Positions 53,651 through 64,000 of a DNA stretch of 64,000 bases are shown here, one piece after another. Origin of the DNA: JAODBQ01 sp047602055. Lineage in GTDB: Bacteria > Actinomycetota > Acidimicrobiia > Acidimicrobiales > Ilumatobacteraceae. The notes under the pieces are model-generated. The model was not told where the DNA came from. It searched no databases and saw only the letters and a list, made by a program, of their open reading frames with translations. The translations under genes were made by a program, and so were the position numbers. Within the stretch, counting starts at the first letter, position 1. Every line of letters begins with the position of its first letter. The stretch covers positions 4,836,001 to 4,900,000 of the forward strand of contig JASGIG010000001.1 of the NCBI GenBank assembly GCA_047602055.1. Reading direction: 5' to 3'.

Positions 53651-55378
53651 TTAGTAGCCTGGGTTTTGAATGATGATGCCCTTGTTCACCTCTGTCTGTG
53701 GAATCGGACAGAGATATTCCTTTGGTGCCCAGAAGGCCGTGTAAGACAGCGAACGCTGGTAATTGGTGTTGTTATACTGGGTCGGCGTACTACCATTGTT
53801 AAAGGAGAAGCCGTAGATAGGACCACCGATGATACCATTGCCGATATCGGCCAGCTTCCAATGCTTGACATCATGCAGGCGGTAGTTTTCATCGAAGAAT
53901 TCGACTGCCCATTCGCGTTGGATGATGGCTCTTAATTTGGTCTGATCGGTTTCGGTGACGGCTGGCAGGCCGGCGCGTGTATGAATGGTATTGAGACGGG
54001 CAAGCGCCTGTGTCGGTTGACCCAGCTCGTTGTAGGCTTCTGCCGCGCTCAGATAGGCGGCTGCCAATCTGAAGATGGGGAATTCAAACCATCCGCGTGT
54101 GCTGGCCTTGTAAAAGAACTTGGTCGGGATGGCTACCCAGGGTGAACCCCATTGCCAGGTGCTGGCATTGCTCCAGTAGCTGTCTCCGGGATTGTTCGGC
54201 GCATCGGTCTGCCAGGGTTTGTAATCGGCTTTAAAGCGGGCTTCCATCTCTGACGTTTTGGTGAGATAGTCGGAAAAAGGAGTGACCACATTCAGATCAG
54301 GCCAGGTTTGATCGGTACCATCCGCCTTGTAATAATTTGTTGCAAAATTATAGGTCAGCATATTGCCATAGGCGGGCCAGTTATGGAAATCATAGAAGCT
54401 GCCGATACCCCATCCAGCTGAACCAACACTGCTGCTGCCGCCATAATCGTATTTAAAAGCCAGCAGTACCTCGGCATTTCCGGGGGTCGAGGTGGCTGTA
54501 CCATAATCGGCTAACGGGTTGCCGGTATTGATAATATGGGCGCCGCCATTGGTTTCAGCTTCAGAAATTACAGCTTCTGCCGAAGCCGCTGCCGTGGTCC
54601 ACCGGCCCGGATCTGCACTGCCCAGACAGATCAGATTGTTGTTGCTGCCAAAATCCAGATAAGGTGTTCCTGTATTGAATAGCGGACGAGCGGCATATAA
54701 TTGCGCCTTGGATTTAATAGCCAGTGCCGCCGCTTTGGTCATCCTGCCACTATATGTGCTGGACCATTTAGATGGCAGCACGGCCGCAGACTGGTCACAC
54801 CAGGATACCACGGAGTCGAGGACTTCCTGTACGGAGCTTCTTTTGACGGCGAGATCATCGTTGGCGTTGAAAGTCTTGGTCACGATGGGAACGCCTCCGA
54901 AAATGATCATCATCTGCTCGAGACGGTAAGCTGCCAGCATTTGCATTTCTGCTTTGATGGATGCCTTATCCGATGCCGACATGCCAGGCACCTGATCGAT
55001 GTTCTCTTTCACCAGGAAGGCCTGGCGGATAGCCGCATAATTATAATTGAAGCCATCCAGGTCTTCGATGACGCCAGTTGCGGTCATCCCATTCATCACC
55101 TGGCTATTGGCGACCGTCCAGGAAAAGCCGTAATTGAGCGATCCGGATAAGTTTTCCGGGATAGAGGCATTCCAGTAAGAGCCATAGGTGTAATACGTGA
55201 TCCCCTGCTCGAGACAGGTGTGATACGCCTCGGCGACAGCATTCAGCGCATTGGTCGTATTGGAAAAGACGGAATCGATCGTTGTCGCGCTGGTGATAGG
55301 CTTTTCCAGGAAAGTCTTTTCACACGCGCTGACAGCGAATGTAAAAGCAAGTAGTATAAATAAATATCTTGTTCTCAT
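53651..55378 (-). CDS. SusD-like lipoprotein (first pair)
   Basis: 575 residues with lipobox AVSAC (Cys19). SusD features: AVAEAYHTCLEQ, YNYAAIRQAFLVKENIDQV, AEMQMLAAYRLEQMMIIFGGVPIVTKTF, AALAIKSKAQLYAARPLFN, LAAAYLSAAEAYNELGQ and FFDENYRLHDVKHWKLAD, ending PIPQTEVNKGIIIQNPGY. It lies 20 bases after the first SusC and 40 bases before the second SusC start. It is the surface lid of the first, frameshifted SusC. Confidence 0.95.
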   Translation of the reverse strand: MRTRYLFILLAFTFAVSACEKTFLEKPITSATTIDSVFSNTTNALNAVAEAYHTCLEQGITYYTYGSYWNASIPENLSGSLNYGFSWTVANSQVMNGMTATGVIEDLDGFNYNYAAIRQAFLVKENIDQVPGMSASDKASIKAEMQMLAAYRLEQMMIIFGGVPIVTKTFNANDDLAVKRSSVQEVLDSVVSWCDQSAAVLPSKWSSTYSGRMTKAAALAIKSKAQLYAARPLFNTGTPYLDFGSNNNLICLGSADPGRWTTAAASAEAVISEAETNGGAHIINTGNPLADYGTATSTPGNAEVLLAFKYDYGGSSSVGSAGWGIGSFYDFHNWPAYGNMLTYNFATNYYKADGTDQTWPDLNVVTPFSDYLTKTSEMEARFKADYKPWQTDAPNNPGDSYWSNASTWQWGSPWVAIPTKFFYKASTRGWFEFPIFRLAAAYLSAAEAYNELGQPTQALARLNTIHTRAGLPAVTETDQTKLRAIIQREWAVEFFDENYRLHDVKHWKLADIGNGIIGGPIYGFSFNNGSTPTQYNNTNYQRSLSYTAFWAPKEYLCPIPQTEVNKGIIIQNPGY

Positions 55379-55398
55379 CTCTTTGAATTTGAATTGAG

Positions 55399-58300
55399 CT
55401 AAAATCTGATGTTGGCGCCGACGTTGAAGGTCCTGGTAATGGGGAACAAATAGCCCATATCATTCTTGCCATTGTCGGCCAGCTCGGGGTCTATCCCATT
55501 GATGAGGTGCGAACCCCAGGTCAATAGATTATTCCCGTTGGCGTAGATCCGAATGCCTTTTATGCCGCTATGTCTGAGCAGCTTTTCATTCGGCGCCAGG
55601 CTGTACCCGATTTCAAGATTCTTCAACCTTTTGAAATTGTTGGATCGCAGCCAGAAATCGCTGAGCACAGCACTGTTGTTCTGTCCGCCGGCAAAAGAGA
55701 TTTCGGGGTAAGAGATCTTTTCACCCTTTGCGTATTTCTCCGCAGTCCAGTGACCATCATAGGTCGACTGCAGCACCTCACCCACATTCTTCGCGAAAGG
55801 CGTGTTGAGAATATATCCAAACTGCGGGAATGACCCTTTAGCCGTCCCGATGAACAGGGCGCTCATGTCAAAACCTTTGTAAGAAAATCCGAGGGAAAGG
55901 TTAAAGGCGATCTGGGGCAGATTGGGATATCCGATGGGCACTTCATCTTCGGAAGAGATTCTGGCCATCGCCGTTGATGTCCCGGAATTTAAGATCTCCC
56001 AGCTTGGCATTGTTGCCAAAGGTGTTATACGGGCGGTTGTTCAGCTCTTCCTGTGTATTATAGAAGCCATCAGTTTTGAGGCCTTTGTATTGACCGATCG
56101 AATAGCCCGTCTCGTTCATCCAGGGGTAAGGGTAAGGCGCTTCTGCCTCATAGTCTATCTTGTTTCTCGCGAAAGAGAAATTGCTTTTTACCCAGTAAGC
56201 GACCTGACCAATCTTGTCATTCCAGCCTGCCTCTATTTCCAATCCCTTGTTGGTGACCTTACCGACATTCGCGGGGGGTACATTGCCCGCCGTGACGCCG
56301 TAGGTGCCGGGGATCGTTCCCAGGGTAACGAGGATATTGCTGCGTTTTTCCTGGAATACGGAAGTGGTGACCGACAATTTATCATTGATGAAACGAAGGT
56401 CTGCAGAGATATTGACCTTCTTCGCTCTCTCCCAGGTGATATCAGGATTTCCGAGCGCGGCCTCGAGCGCACCTGTATAATAGGGATTGGTGCTCGATCC
56501 GTTGGAGTTCCCGAAATAATAGCCATTGTAGGCGCTGGTGCTGTAAGCCCAGGTATTTGGCAGGTACAGATAACGTCTTCCTCCCAGCTGATCGCTGCCG
56601 ACCTCACCATAGGAGCCGCGGAATTTCACCCAGGTCACCCATTTGTTCTTGGGGAAAAACGATTCATTGGAGAGGATCCAGCCACCCGAGATAGCGGGAA
56701 AGTAACCGAATCTTTTGCCGGGGGCAAACTGTTCGGTACCGTTGAGCCCCATGTTGAATTCAACGAGATAGCGTTCTTTGAAATTATAAGTAGTACGGCC
56801 AACCAGTCCCATCAATCCGGAGGGAGTATTAAAAGCCATCGAATTGGCTGTATATCGCTGGGCATTCCCCAGGATCAGCGCCGTCACAGAGTGCGGGCCG
56901 AACCGGTGAGAATAGTCAATAGCCGCCTCGAGGTATACCTTTCTCCAGGTGGCGTTATCTACGTTGTCATAGGTCGTAGTGGGGTTAAGGATACCGCCGA
57001 TAAACAAGATATTGGCGGGATTAGAGGGGTCGCGTACCGCGCTGTAAGTAGGGACGCTGTTGGTTTTTGCGTAGGCTTTTTGATAGCTGTCATCGTATGC
57101 CACGGAAAAATGAGCACTTAACCCTTTGGTCAGATAGTCCATCGTGTGCTTGAGGGTCAAATTGCTGGTCAGGGTCGTGACATAATACTGACGGATTCCA
57201 GAGGTAAGCAATTGTGCGATGGAGGAATAGCCGGAGCCGCCTTTCAACCCAAGCGGGTTGGTAGAATCGCCGCCGTTGCCAATGAATCCGGTGACCAGAT
57301 GGCCATTGACGATGCCGGGACCTGCGAAGGGGCTGCTTTCCAAATCACTTTGAATGATGGCCTGGTAACGATTGCCGATATCACTACCGCTGTTGTTGGC
57401 GCCGGGATATCTGGCGACCGAAGACTGGCCTGCGATATTGAAGGTGATCAGGAGATTTTTAACCACATCGATATCGAAATTTGAACGGAAATTATAGCGT
57501 TGATAATTTGAATTATTGTTAGCCCCGCCATAGGAGGTGCTGGTCAAAATCCCCGTCTGGTGGAAATAGCCCAGGGACGTAAAATATCTGATCTTACTGC
57601 TGCCTCCTGATACGTTCAGGTTATATTGCTGCTGTCCGCCAGTCCCGCCGAATTGCTCTTTATAATAGTTATGGCTGGAGTAATACAGCGCCGGGCTATT
57701 TTTCAGGGCCGTTTTTTGGGCGTCGGTGAGGTTCATGGCATCCACTTCCGCGTTCGTATAGTCCCGGTTGTTTTGGAACTTCCAGATTTCGTCATCACTG
57801 AATTTAAGCACGTCATAGCTATTATCGCCAAAGGTCTTCGCATTGGCGACGGCCTCATTTCTAAGCGTGGCAAACTGGGCAGAATTGATCGTTTGCAGCA
57901 GGGAAGTTGCCTTGGTGAAACCATTATTGGCGGTGAAGCTGAACTGAGGCTTTGTGGCGGATCCTCTTTTGGTGGTTACGATGATGACGCCATTGGCGCC
58001 CCTGATCCCGTAAACCGCCGTTGACGAGGCATCTTTCAGGATGCTGATGCTTTCGATTTCGTTTGCGTCCATCGCATTCAAGACCACATAGGGTTGTTCA
58101 GCAGGCTGCTGAACCCCGTCGACCACGATCAGCGGGTCGGCGCCATTCAACGACGCAATACCCCGAATGTGAATCGTGGCAGAATTCTGGCCCGGTTCGC
58201 CGCTGGATTGTACGGCGCTGATGCCTGCGGTACGCCCTACCAGCATGTTGGTGATATTGGCTACCGGTGTTTGCACCAGGTCATTTCCACTGATGACACC

Positions 58301-58690
58301 AACGGCTCCCGTGACGGTGGGCGTCTTTTGTTTACCTGTAGCCAACGACCACTACATCGGATAATTTGTTGGCATTGGGATTTTCTTCCAGGGAAATGTT
58401 CAGGACCGTCATCGTAGCCGTCACCTTCACCGTCTTGTTGAAATAACCGATGGAGGAAAATTCTAATGTGACGCGCTTACGGAGACTTTGATGGTAAAAT
58501 TACCCAGGCTATCTGCGATCCGGGATTGTCCGGCGGCGCTGATGCTGGTATTAGGCAGAGGAACGCCGTTCTTGCCTTTTACAGTACCGTGAATCTGTAC
58601 GTTTTGGCTAAAACCGATCAGGGTCAGACAGCATAGGACAAATGTCGCGATGACATGACCGGCGATTTGTTGAACGCCTCTTTTTCTCAT
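55399..58690 (-). pseudogene. SusC-like TonB-dependent transporter (first pair), three single-base frameshifts
   Basis: From ATG 58690 the product has a signal (IAGHVIATFVLCCLTLIGFSQ) and a carboxypeptidase-like domain (VQIHGTVKGKNGVPLPNTSISAAG). A missing base near 58474 puts the next ~43 codons (VTLEFSSIGYFNKTVKV…LSDVVVVGY) out of frame, and an extra base near 58337 restores the original frame at GKQKTPTVTGAVG. Plug and barrel then read normally to GDLKFRDINGDG, where an extra base near 55963 shifts the frame; the rest (RISSEDEVPIGYPNLPQ…NVGANIRF) is in another frame. With all three corrected it is a typical ~1090-residue SusC. The pattern of single-base changes in a well-conserved gene leaves sequencing error open. 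Confidence 0.88.
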
Positions 58691-58742
58691 AAGCAGTTTT
58701 TGTTGATAATGATGTTGTTGGAAAATAGCTGGTGAAAGGGAT

Positions 58743-58756
58743 ACCTGCATGCAGGT
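58743..58756. promoter_or_regulatory. 14-bp palindrome upstream of the first SusC gene
   Basis: ACCTGCATGCAGGT is a perfect palindrome 53 bases before the SusC start. Further upstream on the minus strand TTTG and TAAAACTGC, 18 bases apart, resemble the Bacteroidota -33/-7 promoter. The palindrome would lie in the leader and could be an operator or RNA hairpin. Confidence 0.4.
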
Positions 58757-58891
58757 GATGGTGGGTGACAGGTTTGGTACATAGCGCAATCGCTTTGCAG
58801 TTTTAAATTTTTGGTTATCGATTCAAATTTGTCAATAAATGATCACTTACCCGAGGGGGGAATTCGTAAAAAAAAGGGACGAATTCATAAA

Positions 58892-61800
58892 TTATAAGGG
58901 GAGAGAATCGTTTTTGTCCGTCTTTTCCGCTTTACCGGATAAATTTCTGTACCGGTGGATGAAATCGGCAGGCTTCATTCCAAAGAGTTTGAAAAACTGT
59001 TCGCGGAAATATTTGACATCGTTGAAACCTGTCAGAAAGGCGACCTCTGATGTCTTTTTATTGGTTTGCATGAGGAGCTGACAGCTTTTCTCAGTCGCAG
59101 GTACCGGATGAAGACATTCACCGTAAGCCCCGAAACGGCCTTGATCTTTTTATACAGATTGGGATGACTCATCCCTATTTCGCGGCAAAAGGCGGGTATG
59201 GTAAAATCCGGGTCATCCAGGTGGTTTTCAATAATCTGGATACAACGCTCGATAAACTCTTTGTGATCGTCGTCAACCCCTGCCAGCGGTTTGAGCGTTA
59301 CCGTATTGAAAAAATATTGCTGCAGCCTGTTTCTGCCTTTCAATATATTTTGGACACGGGCCAGGATCAGGTCTTTGTCGAATGGTTTGGTAATATAATC
59401 CTCTGCCCCACCCTCGATCCCCTTCAGTCTGGAGGCTTCGGAGGCGCTGGCTGTCAGGAGTATGACGGGGATATGGGCCAACTCGTCGGTTTCCTTAATT
59501 TTCCTGCAAAGATCAATGCCACTCATTTCAGGCATGATCACATCACTGATCACAATTTCAGGCATCTCTTTGGCGACCAATTTAAATGCATCTGTGCCAT
59601 CAGCCGCTTCATATATTATAAATATCGATTTGAATATTTCTCTCAGATAGGCACGCAATTCCGCATTGTCATCGGCAACAACCATCTTAGGCAAACCGGA
59701 CATAATATGATCGATTACCTGCGATTCGTTGTGCTCCAGGCTGATGACAGGTTCGACGATCAGCTCAGGATCTTCCACCAGGCTCCTGCAAAATGCGGGT
59801 GCCTTTCAGGTCTTCTATGGGTAGCGAAGCTTCTTTGGGGACATCCAAATGACGGTTGCCTTTTAACAGACAGAGCCGAAATTGAGTCCCCTTACCTGGC
59901 TCGCTTTGATATTGCAGATCGCCCTTGTGCGCCAATGCTAATTTCCGCGAAACATACAAACCGATACCGAACCCGGTTTGAGACCCCTTGCCGGCATTGT
60001 CAGCCTGGTAAAACACGTCGAATAATTTATTACCTACATCCGGAGCAATGCCGACACCGGTATCGGCCACCAATACCTGGACCTTTTTTTCGGTTTCGAT
60101 CAATTCCAGGGTAATTTTCCCATGGGGAGGTGTATACTTGAATGCGTTGGATAGCAGGTTGAATAAAATGATCTCAATTTTTTCCCGGTCGCCATAGATC
60201 AGCATCCGATGATCGGGTTTGACATATTCAAACGAGATTTGGTTAGCAGCCGCATGCTGGTGAAAGCTGAGAAAGACTTCGCGGCAGGTTTCCGACAGAT
60301 CAAATTCTCCGATTCGCATCTGTTGGTCAACAGATTCGACTTTCCGGAAGAGCAACAACTGATCTACCAGGCTGAGAAGGCGGCGTGCATTCCGATGGAT
60401 CAGGCCTGCTTTCTTATGTACCGGATCCGGGTATTCATCCGATAGCAATTCCTTCAGCGGGTTGAGGATCAGGGTCAGCGGGGTACGAAATTCATGGGAG
60501 ATATGCGTGAAGAAAGCGATTCGTTTCTCCGCGATCTCTTTTTCTTTTTCGCTCTCGAAATGGGCGAGTTTTATTTCATAGCGTAGGCGTTCCTGTCTTT
60601 TTGTATATAATAAATAGGTGTAAATCAGTAAGGCGATAAGGAGGAGACAGATGCTATAGGTCCACCAGGTCCTGTACCAGGGTGGCAGGACTACGATTTG
60701 CAGGAGAGTACGTTCTTCTCCCCACCGTCCATCGGCGTTCATGATTTTCACTGTAAAGGCATAGGTGCCTTCACGCAAGTGAGCATAATTGGCGATCCGG
60801 CTATTGCCTACCAGGTTCCAGTCTTTGTCCCATCCTTTTAAATAATAAGCGTATTTCAGCTTGTCGACATCGGAATAGGCCGGCGCGCTATAGTCCAGCG
60901 ATATGACAGCTTTGTCATAAGGAATGCTGACCTGTGCAATACCATTGCCATCGCGCCGGGAGACATAGGAATCATCGTCCTGGATGGGAGTATTGTTGAT
61001 GCGTAGACCGGTCAGAAACAGATTGAGGTCGGCTTTTCTATCAGAGATGCTATCGGGATGAAACACATTGAAACCTTTGATGCCTCCAAAAAGAAACTCG
61101 CCCGATTTGAGCACCAGGGCTGCATTGAAACTAAATTGGTTGCTCTGTAATCCATCGGACGCCGAAAAATTCCGGCATGTCCTTGAGACGGGGTCGAATT
61201 TGCAGAGTCCATTGTATGTGCTTAACCAGAGATTGCCTTTTCTGTCCTCGAGGATCCGAAGGATGGTATTATTGGGAAGTCCGTCCTTTGTCGTGATCCG
61301 ATCGTAGGTACCTTTTTGCCTGTCGAAAAGCAACAAGCCCCCGCTTTCGGTACCGACCCAAAAATGATGGTGTCTGTCTTCATGGATGGAGCGGACGGGG
61401 TAGCCCATCTTATAGATCTTGTGCTTTTTGGATATTGTATCCAGTCTGACGAGAGAAGTATAGGTACCGCCCCACATATCACCGGCACTGTCCTCTGCCA
61501 GCACCTGGAAATTATTGATGGCATTGTCAAATAAGTCGAAACGGTCTGTGGTACGATTGTAGGTATACAGATGTCCATCATTGGTGGTACTGACCCAAAG
61601 GCGCCGATGGCTGTCTTCGAATACGACCCAGACATTGTATTCATCCCCCCCGGTCACCGGATTATGACAGAGATAACGCTTGAATTGCCCTGTGGCCATA
61701 TCCAGGCGATTGAGCCCGTTGAACCAGGAGGCAACCCATAGCGAATGGGTATAGTCCTCGGTCATATTGGTAATGAAATTACCGCTGATGCTGTTGACAT

Positions 61801-62974
61801 TCCTTTCATACACATACCGGGAGAAGGTATTGGCCGCCCTGTTCCAGCGAGTCAGTCCTGCACCATCGGTACCGATCCATACATCGGATTTGTCGTCTTC
61901 ACAAAAAGAGAGAATAAAATCTCCGGCGCCCCCCCGGCTGGTATTGATGGATATCTTTCGAAAGGAAGTTGCTTTGGTTTCGAGGATATTGATGCCACCC
62001 CGCAGCGTACCCACCCATTTTCTGCCATCGGCGTCTTCATAAAGGGCGTAGATGGCATTGCTATTGATGCCTCCGTCTTTGTCTGATTGATACGGGATCG
62101 GGGATGTTGCACCGGCAGGAAGCATCAGCAAACCTCCGCCATCCGATCCGATCCAAATGGTGTGTTGCTTGTCCTCTATGATCGAATTCACTTTTATCCA
62201 ATAGTGAAACCAATCGGGACCAAAGGTTTTGGAGAGGCAGTTGAAGGTATAAAGACCGTTATCCGTGCCCACCAGGATCTCTCCGTTGGAACGCATCCAG
62301 GCGCAAACTGCCTGTTGCACATCAGCATTAACTACCTGCAGGCGCTGTTTTTTTACATCATACCGGCACATGCCCGCTCCGTTCACAAATACCCAGATAT
62401 TCTGCTGTACACTGTCATAGCAGATGCAGGTCACGCTGTAATTGGCGATCGTACCGGTCTTGCCGTCCAATGGGATTTGTTTTCCCGTCAGCTTATTACC
62501 AGAGAAAATGATCAGGCCATGCGCCTGAGAAGCCACCATCATCGTATCCCCGACCCGGACGATCCTATGAATTTCCTCCGTCAGGGTTTGAGGGCTATTT
62601 TTGGCAAGGGGGAAATAACTTACCGGCCGGAAACGGCCTTTGCCGGGGTCATAGACGCTGACCCCTGACAGCCCACCGACCCAGATGCGATGGAATGCGT
62701 CGCCAGCGATGGTATAAATATGGTTACCTGATAAGCTGGAAGAGTCCCCAATGACATTTCTAAAAATCTGGAAGGAGTATCCGTCATACCTGTTGAGGCC
62801 ATCATAGGAGCCGAACCACATAAAACCCTGGTAGTCCTGATAAATGCAGGTGACCTCATTGTTCGACAGCCCCTGATCTATCCCCAGATATCTTACGACA
62901 AAAGGATCGGCAGCATGACTTACATTGACAAAACCTACAAAAAAGCAACAAAGGAAAAGCGCGAGTCTTCTCAT
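58892..62974 (-). pseudogene. Hybrid two-component system regulator (HTCS), two single-base frameshifts
   Basis: The restored protein is ~1360 residues. Signal peptide (RRLALFLCCFFVGFVNVSHAA); about 14 Reg_prop propeller repeats (FMWFGSYDGLNRYDGYSF and similar WVGT…GL); a Y_Y_Y domain (about 660-760); one TM (about 768-788); HisKA with HISHEFRTPLTLILNPLKELL (His about 826); HATPase with ADTGVGIAPDVG and GFGIGLYVSRKLA. A shift near 59780 breaks the link to the receiver (VVADDNAELRAYL…IVISDVIMPEMSG…VILLTAS…TKPFD). A second near 59081 splits the AraC-type HTH, whose end (NKKTSEVAFLTGFNDVKYFREQFFKLFGMKP) runs to 58892. HTCS proteins sense a released oligosaccharide in the periplasm and activate the adjacent locus. 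Confidence 0.9.
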
Positions 62975-63101
62975 TTAGCAGTACGAAATATCGCTTCTAA
63001 CCGCAACAACATCTCATTCCAAATCTATAACAAAAACTTTTAAAAGTCAAAAAGACAATTAATCGGCGTCCGGAGAGCCGATATATCGGGGTCATATGTA
63101 T
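62975..63101. other. Intergenic gap upstream of the HTCS gene
   Basis: An AT-rich spacer that should hold the promoter of the minus-strand HTCS gene. No further gene is seen. Confidence 0.4.
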
Positions 63102-63131
63102 CCCTACGGGCTATTCACACAGCCCGTAGGG
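63102..63131 (-). terminator. Hairpin after the IPT-domain gene
   Basis: CCCTACGGGCT and AGCCCGTAGGG form a perfect 11-bp stem with an 8-base loop, 18 bases beyond the stop of the minus-strand gene at 63149. There is no T-run, so it may end transcription with factor help or protect the 3' end. Confidence 0.6.
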
Positions 63132-63148
63132 CCGAAGCAGGCAGCCGG

Positions 63149-64000
63149 TTAAAACGAGGACACGAAACCAAATTTGAAATAATACAGAAAAGTGTCGTTA
63201 GTAGACGACATGTACTGAGCATCGCCATTGTTGTCGACAATAGACAGCTGAAATTTAAGCGACTGGTTACCGTTACCGCTTACGGGCAGCAAATAGCCGA
63301 AGTTGAGCTCGGGATAAAAGAATACATTTTTTGCGCCGGTATTAAAGAAAGAAGCAAATTGTTGATTGCTGCCGACAACTGCCGGGAAATTACCATACAG
63401 AGACACGTATCCGTTGTTGTGCTGGAAGGTTTTGATAAAGCCAAGCCGGGGATGGATTACGCCAGGTGAAAAATTGGTTGAAGTGCCGGCTTTTTCATCG
63501 AAATAGGAAACCTTTTTGACGAGGACGTTGCATTCCATCGCAAAAAGCCAGCTCGAGCCATCATTTCTGTCCATCATAATATCTTCTTCCACCCGCAGGC
63601 CAAAAGAGCTGAGATCCGGCGAGAGAAACTTGGGGCCCACTTTCTGCATGGTGCTATCTGTCCCCAGCGCATTTCCCCAAAGCCGGACGTTGAACGAGGA
63701 TCTGCCTTTTTTGGAAATGCGGGCATAGTCGAATTGAGGGGTCGGGATGAGGGTGAGGCCATTCCCGAAATCGGGGAGATTGATATCTGCATTGGCGGCG
63801 GCGGTAGGGGTAGTGCTGCCATCATTCGGGTAGTCCACTTCACCGCCGGGTGTAAACAACGCCAGGCTGGAGATCGTGGCGGCATCTTTCATGGGCAGGA
63901 AAATCACCGTTTCTGAGAGAACGAATGCCTTCACCTCGTCTTCGCCGTTGATGGAGATGGTTACATCTCCTATAAAATTGGTTCCGTTGATGGTCAGAGA
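63149..64000 (-). CDS. IPT/TIG-domain protein with barrel-like C-terminus, partial
   Basis: The frame is open at the window edge, so the start lies beyond 64000; 283 residues are visible. The first ~60 residues (SLTINGTNFIGDVTISINGEDE…VIFLPMKDAATISSLALFTPGGEV) fit an IPT/TIG immunoglobulin-like domain. The rest alternates strands and turns (LTLIPTPQFDYARISKKGRSSFNVRLWGN, FGLRVEEDIMMDRN, NNGYVSLYGNFPAVVG, NVFFYPELNFGYLLPV) and ends YYFKFGFVSSF with a terminal Phe, suggesting an outer-membrane barrel. IPT domains often occur in Bacteroidota surface glycan-binding proteins. The function is unknown. Confidence 0.7.
   Translation of the reverse strand, partial: SLTINGTNFIGDVTISINGEDEVKAFVLSETVIFLPMKDAATISSLALFTPGGEVDYPNDGSTTPTAAANADINLPDFGNGLTLIPTPQFDYARISKKGRSSFNVRLWGNALGTDSTMQKVGPKFLSPDLSSFGLRVEEDIMMDRNDGSSWLFAMECNVLVKKVSYFDEKAGTSTNFSPGVIHPRLGFIKTFQHNNGYVSLYGNFPAVVGSNQQFASFFNTGAKNVFFYPELNFGYLLPVSGNGNQSLKFQLSIVDNNGDAQYMSSTNDTFLYYFKFGFVSSF

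Noticed and set aside
55922..57121. A 399-codon plus-strand open frame
   Set aside because: It lies wholly antisense to the SusC gene, which has clear plug and barrel homology; the frame's composition follows from the codon bias of the opposite strand.
59164..60114. A 316-codon plus-strand open frame
   Set aside because: Antisense to the kinase/receiver region of the HTCS; no recognisable motif and no start signal.

Overview
The window reads as a chromosomal segment of a Bacteroidota bacterium, most likely a Chitinophagaceae (Chitinophaga-like) soil saprophyte. This is inferred from three tandem SusC/SusD pairs, a hybrid two-component regulator, many secreted proteins with SPII signals, RHS proteins with DUF6443-type and Ig-like N-terminal regions, and the near absence of Shine-Dalgarno sites. 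No rRNA, tRNA or CRISPR array was recognised.

Layout. (1) 1-3976 (+): the end of a SusC gene, a SusD gene and a DUF4874/DUF4832 lipoprotein, forming a glycan-uptake locus cut by the window edge. (2) 4056-16560 (-): an RHS locus. A secreted SpvB/YD-repeat-like protein, a coiled-coil plus outer-membrane-barrel protein, and a 1774-residue RHS protein ending in an HELGH metallopeptidase domain are followed, with an 8-base overlap, by a small secreted protein. That protein has decaying tandem paralogs, and the last one is joined to an IS66-type transposase remnant. The arrangement fits a contact toxin with coupled immunity genes. (3) 17204-20973: an accessory patch with a broken histidine kinase, an orphan LytTR regulator, an unknown lipoprotein flanked by two REP-like repeats, and a small hypothetical gene. 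(4) 20977-32320: an ABC permease, then an OmpR-type response regulator and sensor kinase, a striking array of six 11-bp direct repeats, a CzcCBA-like metal efflux operon (RND gene frameshifted) and a SCO1-like gene.

(5) 32454-42829 (+): an eleven-gene, mostly overlapping operon: acetate kinase, phosphoketolase and a complete N-type ATPase in the order atpDCQRBEFAG. It has an FNR-like palindrome upstream and a clean intrinsic terminator downstream. The c subunit carries a full Na+-ligand set with two carboxylates. The logic is that phosphoketolase makes acetyl phosphate, acetate kinase turns it into ATP, and the N-ATPase may spend that ATP on Na+ export. (6) 42960-44991 (+): an Rpn-family PD-(D/E)XK nuclease gene followed by at least four copies of its C-terminal tail module. 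The first downstream copy starts at an ATG homologous to an internal Met codon of the nuclease gene, which recalls the intragenic RpnS antitoxins of E. coli. (7) 44932-62974 (-): a polysaccharide utilisation locus with an HTCS regulator, two SusC/SusD pairs, a DUF1735-type lipoprotein, GH16, GH43 and SMP-30 proteins, possibly aimed at a beta-1,3-linked galactan or glucan. (8) 63149-64000 (-): the end of an IPT/TIG-domain, barrel-like surface protein.

The window contains many single-base frameshifts in otherwise well-conserved genes: the RND pump, one SusC (three), the HTCS (two), a histidine kinase, a putative immunity paralog and an Rpn tail copy. Some may be sequencing or assembly errors rather than true pseudogenes, so the reading frames should be checked against raw reads before inactivation is claimed.
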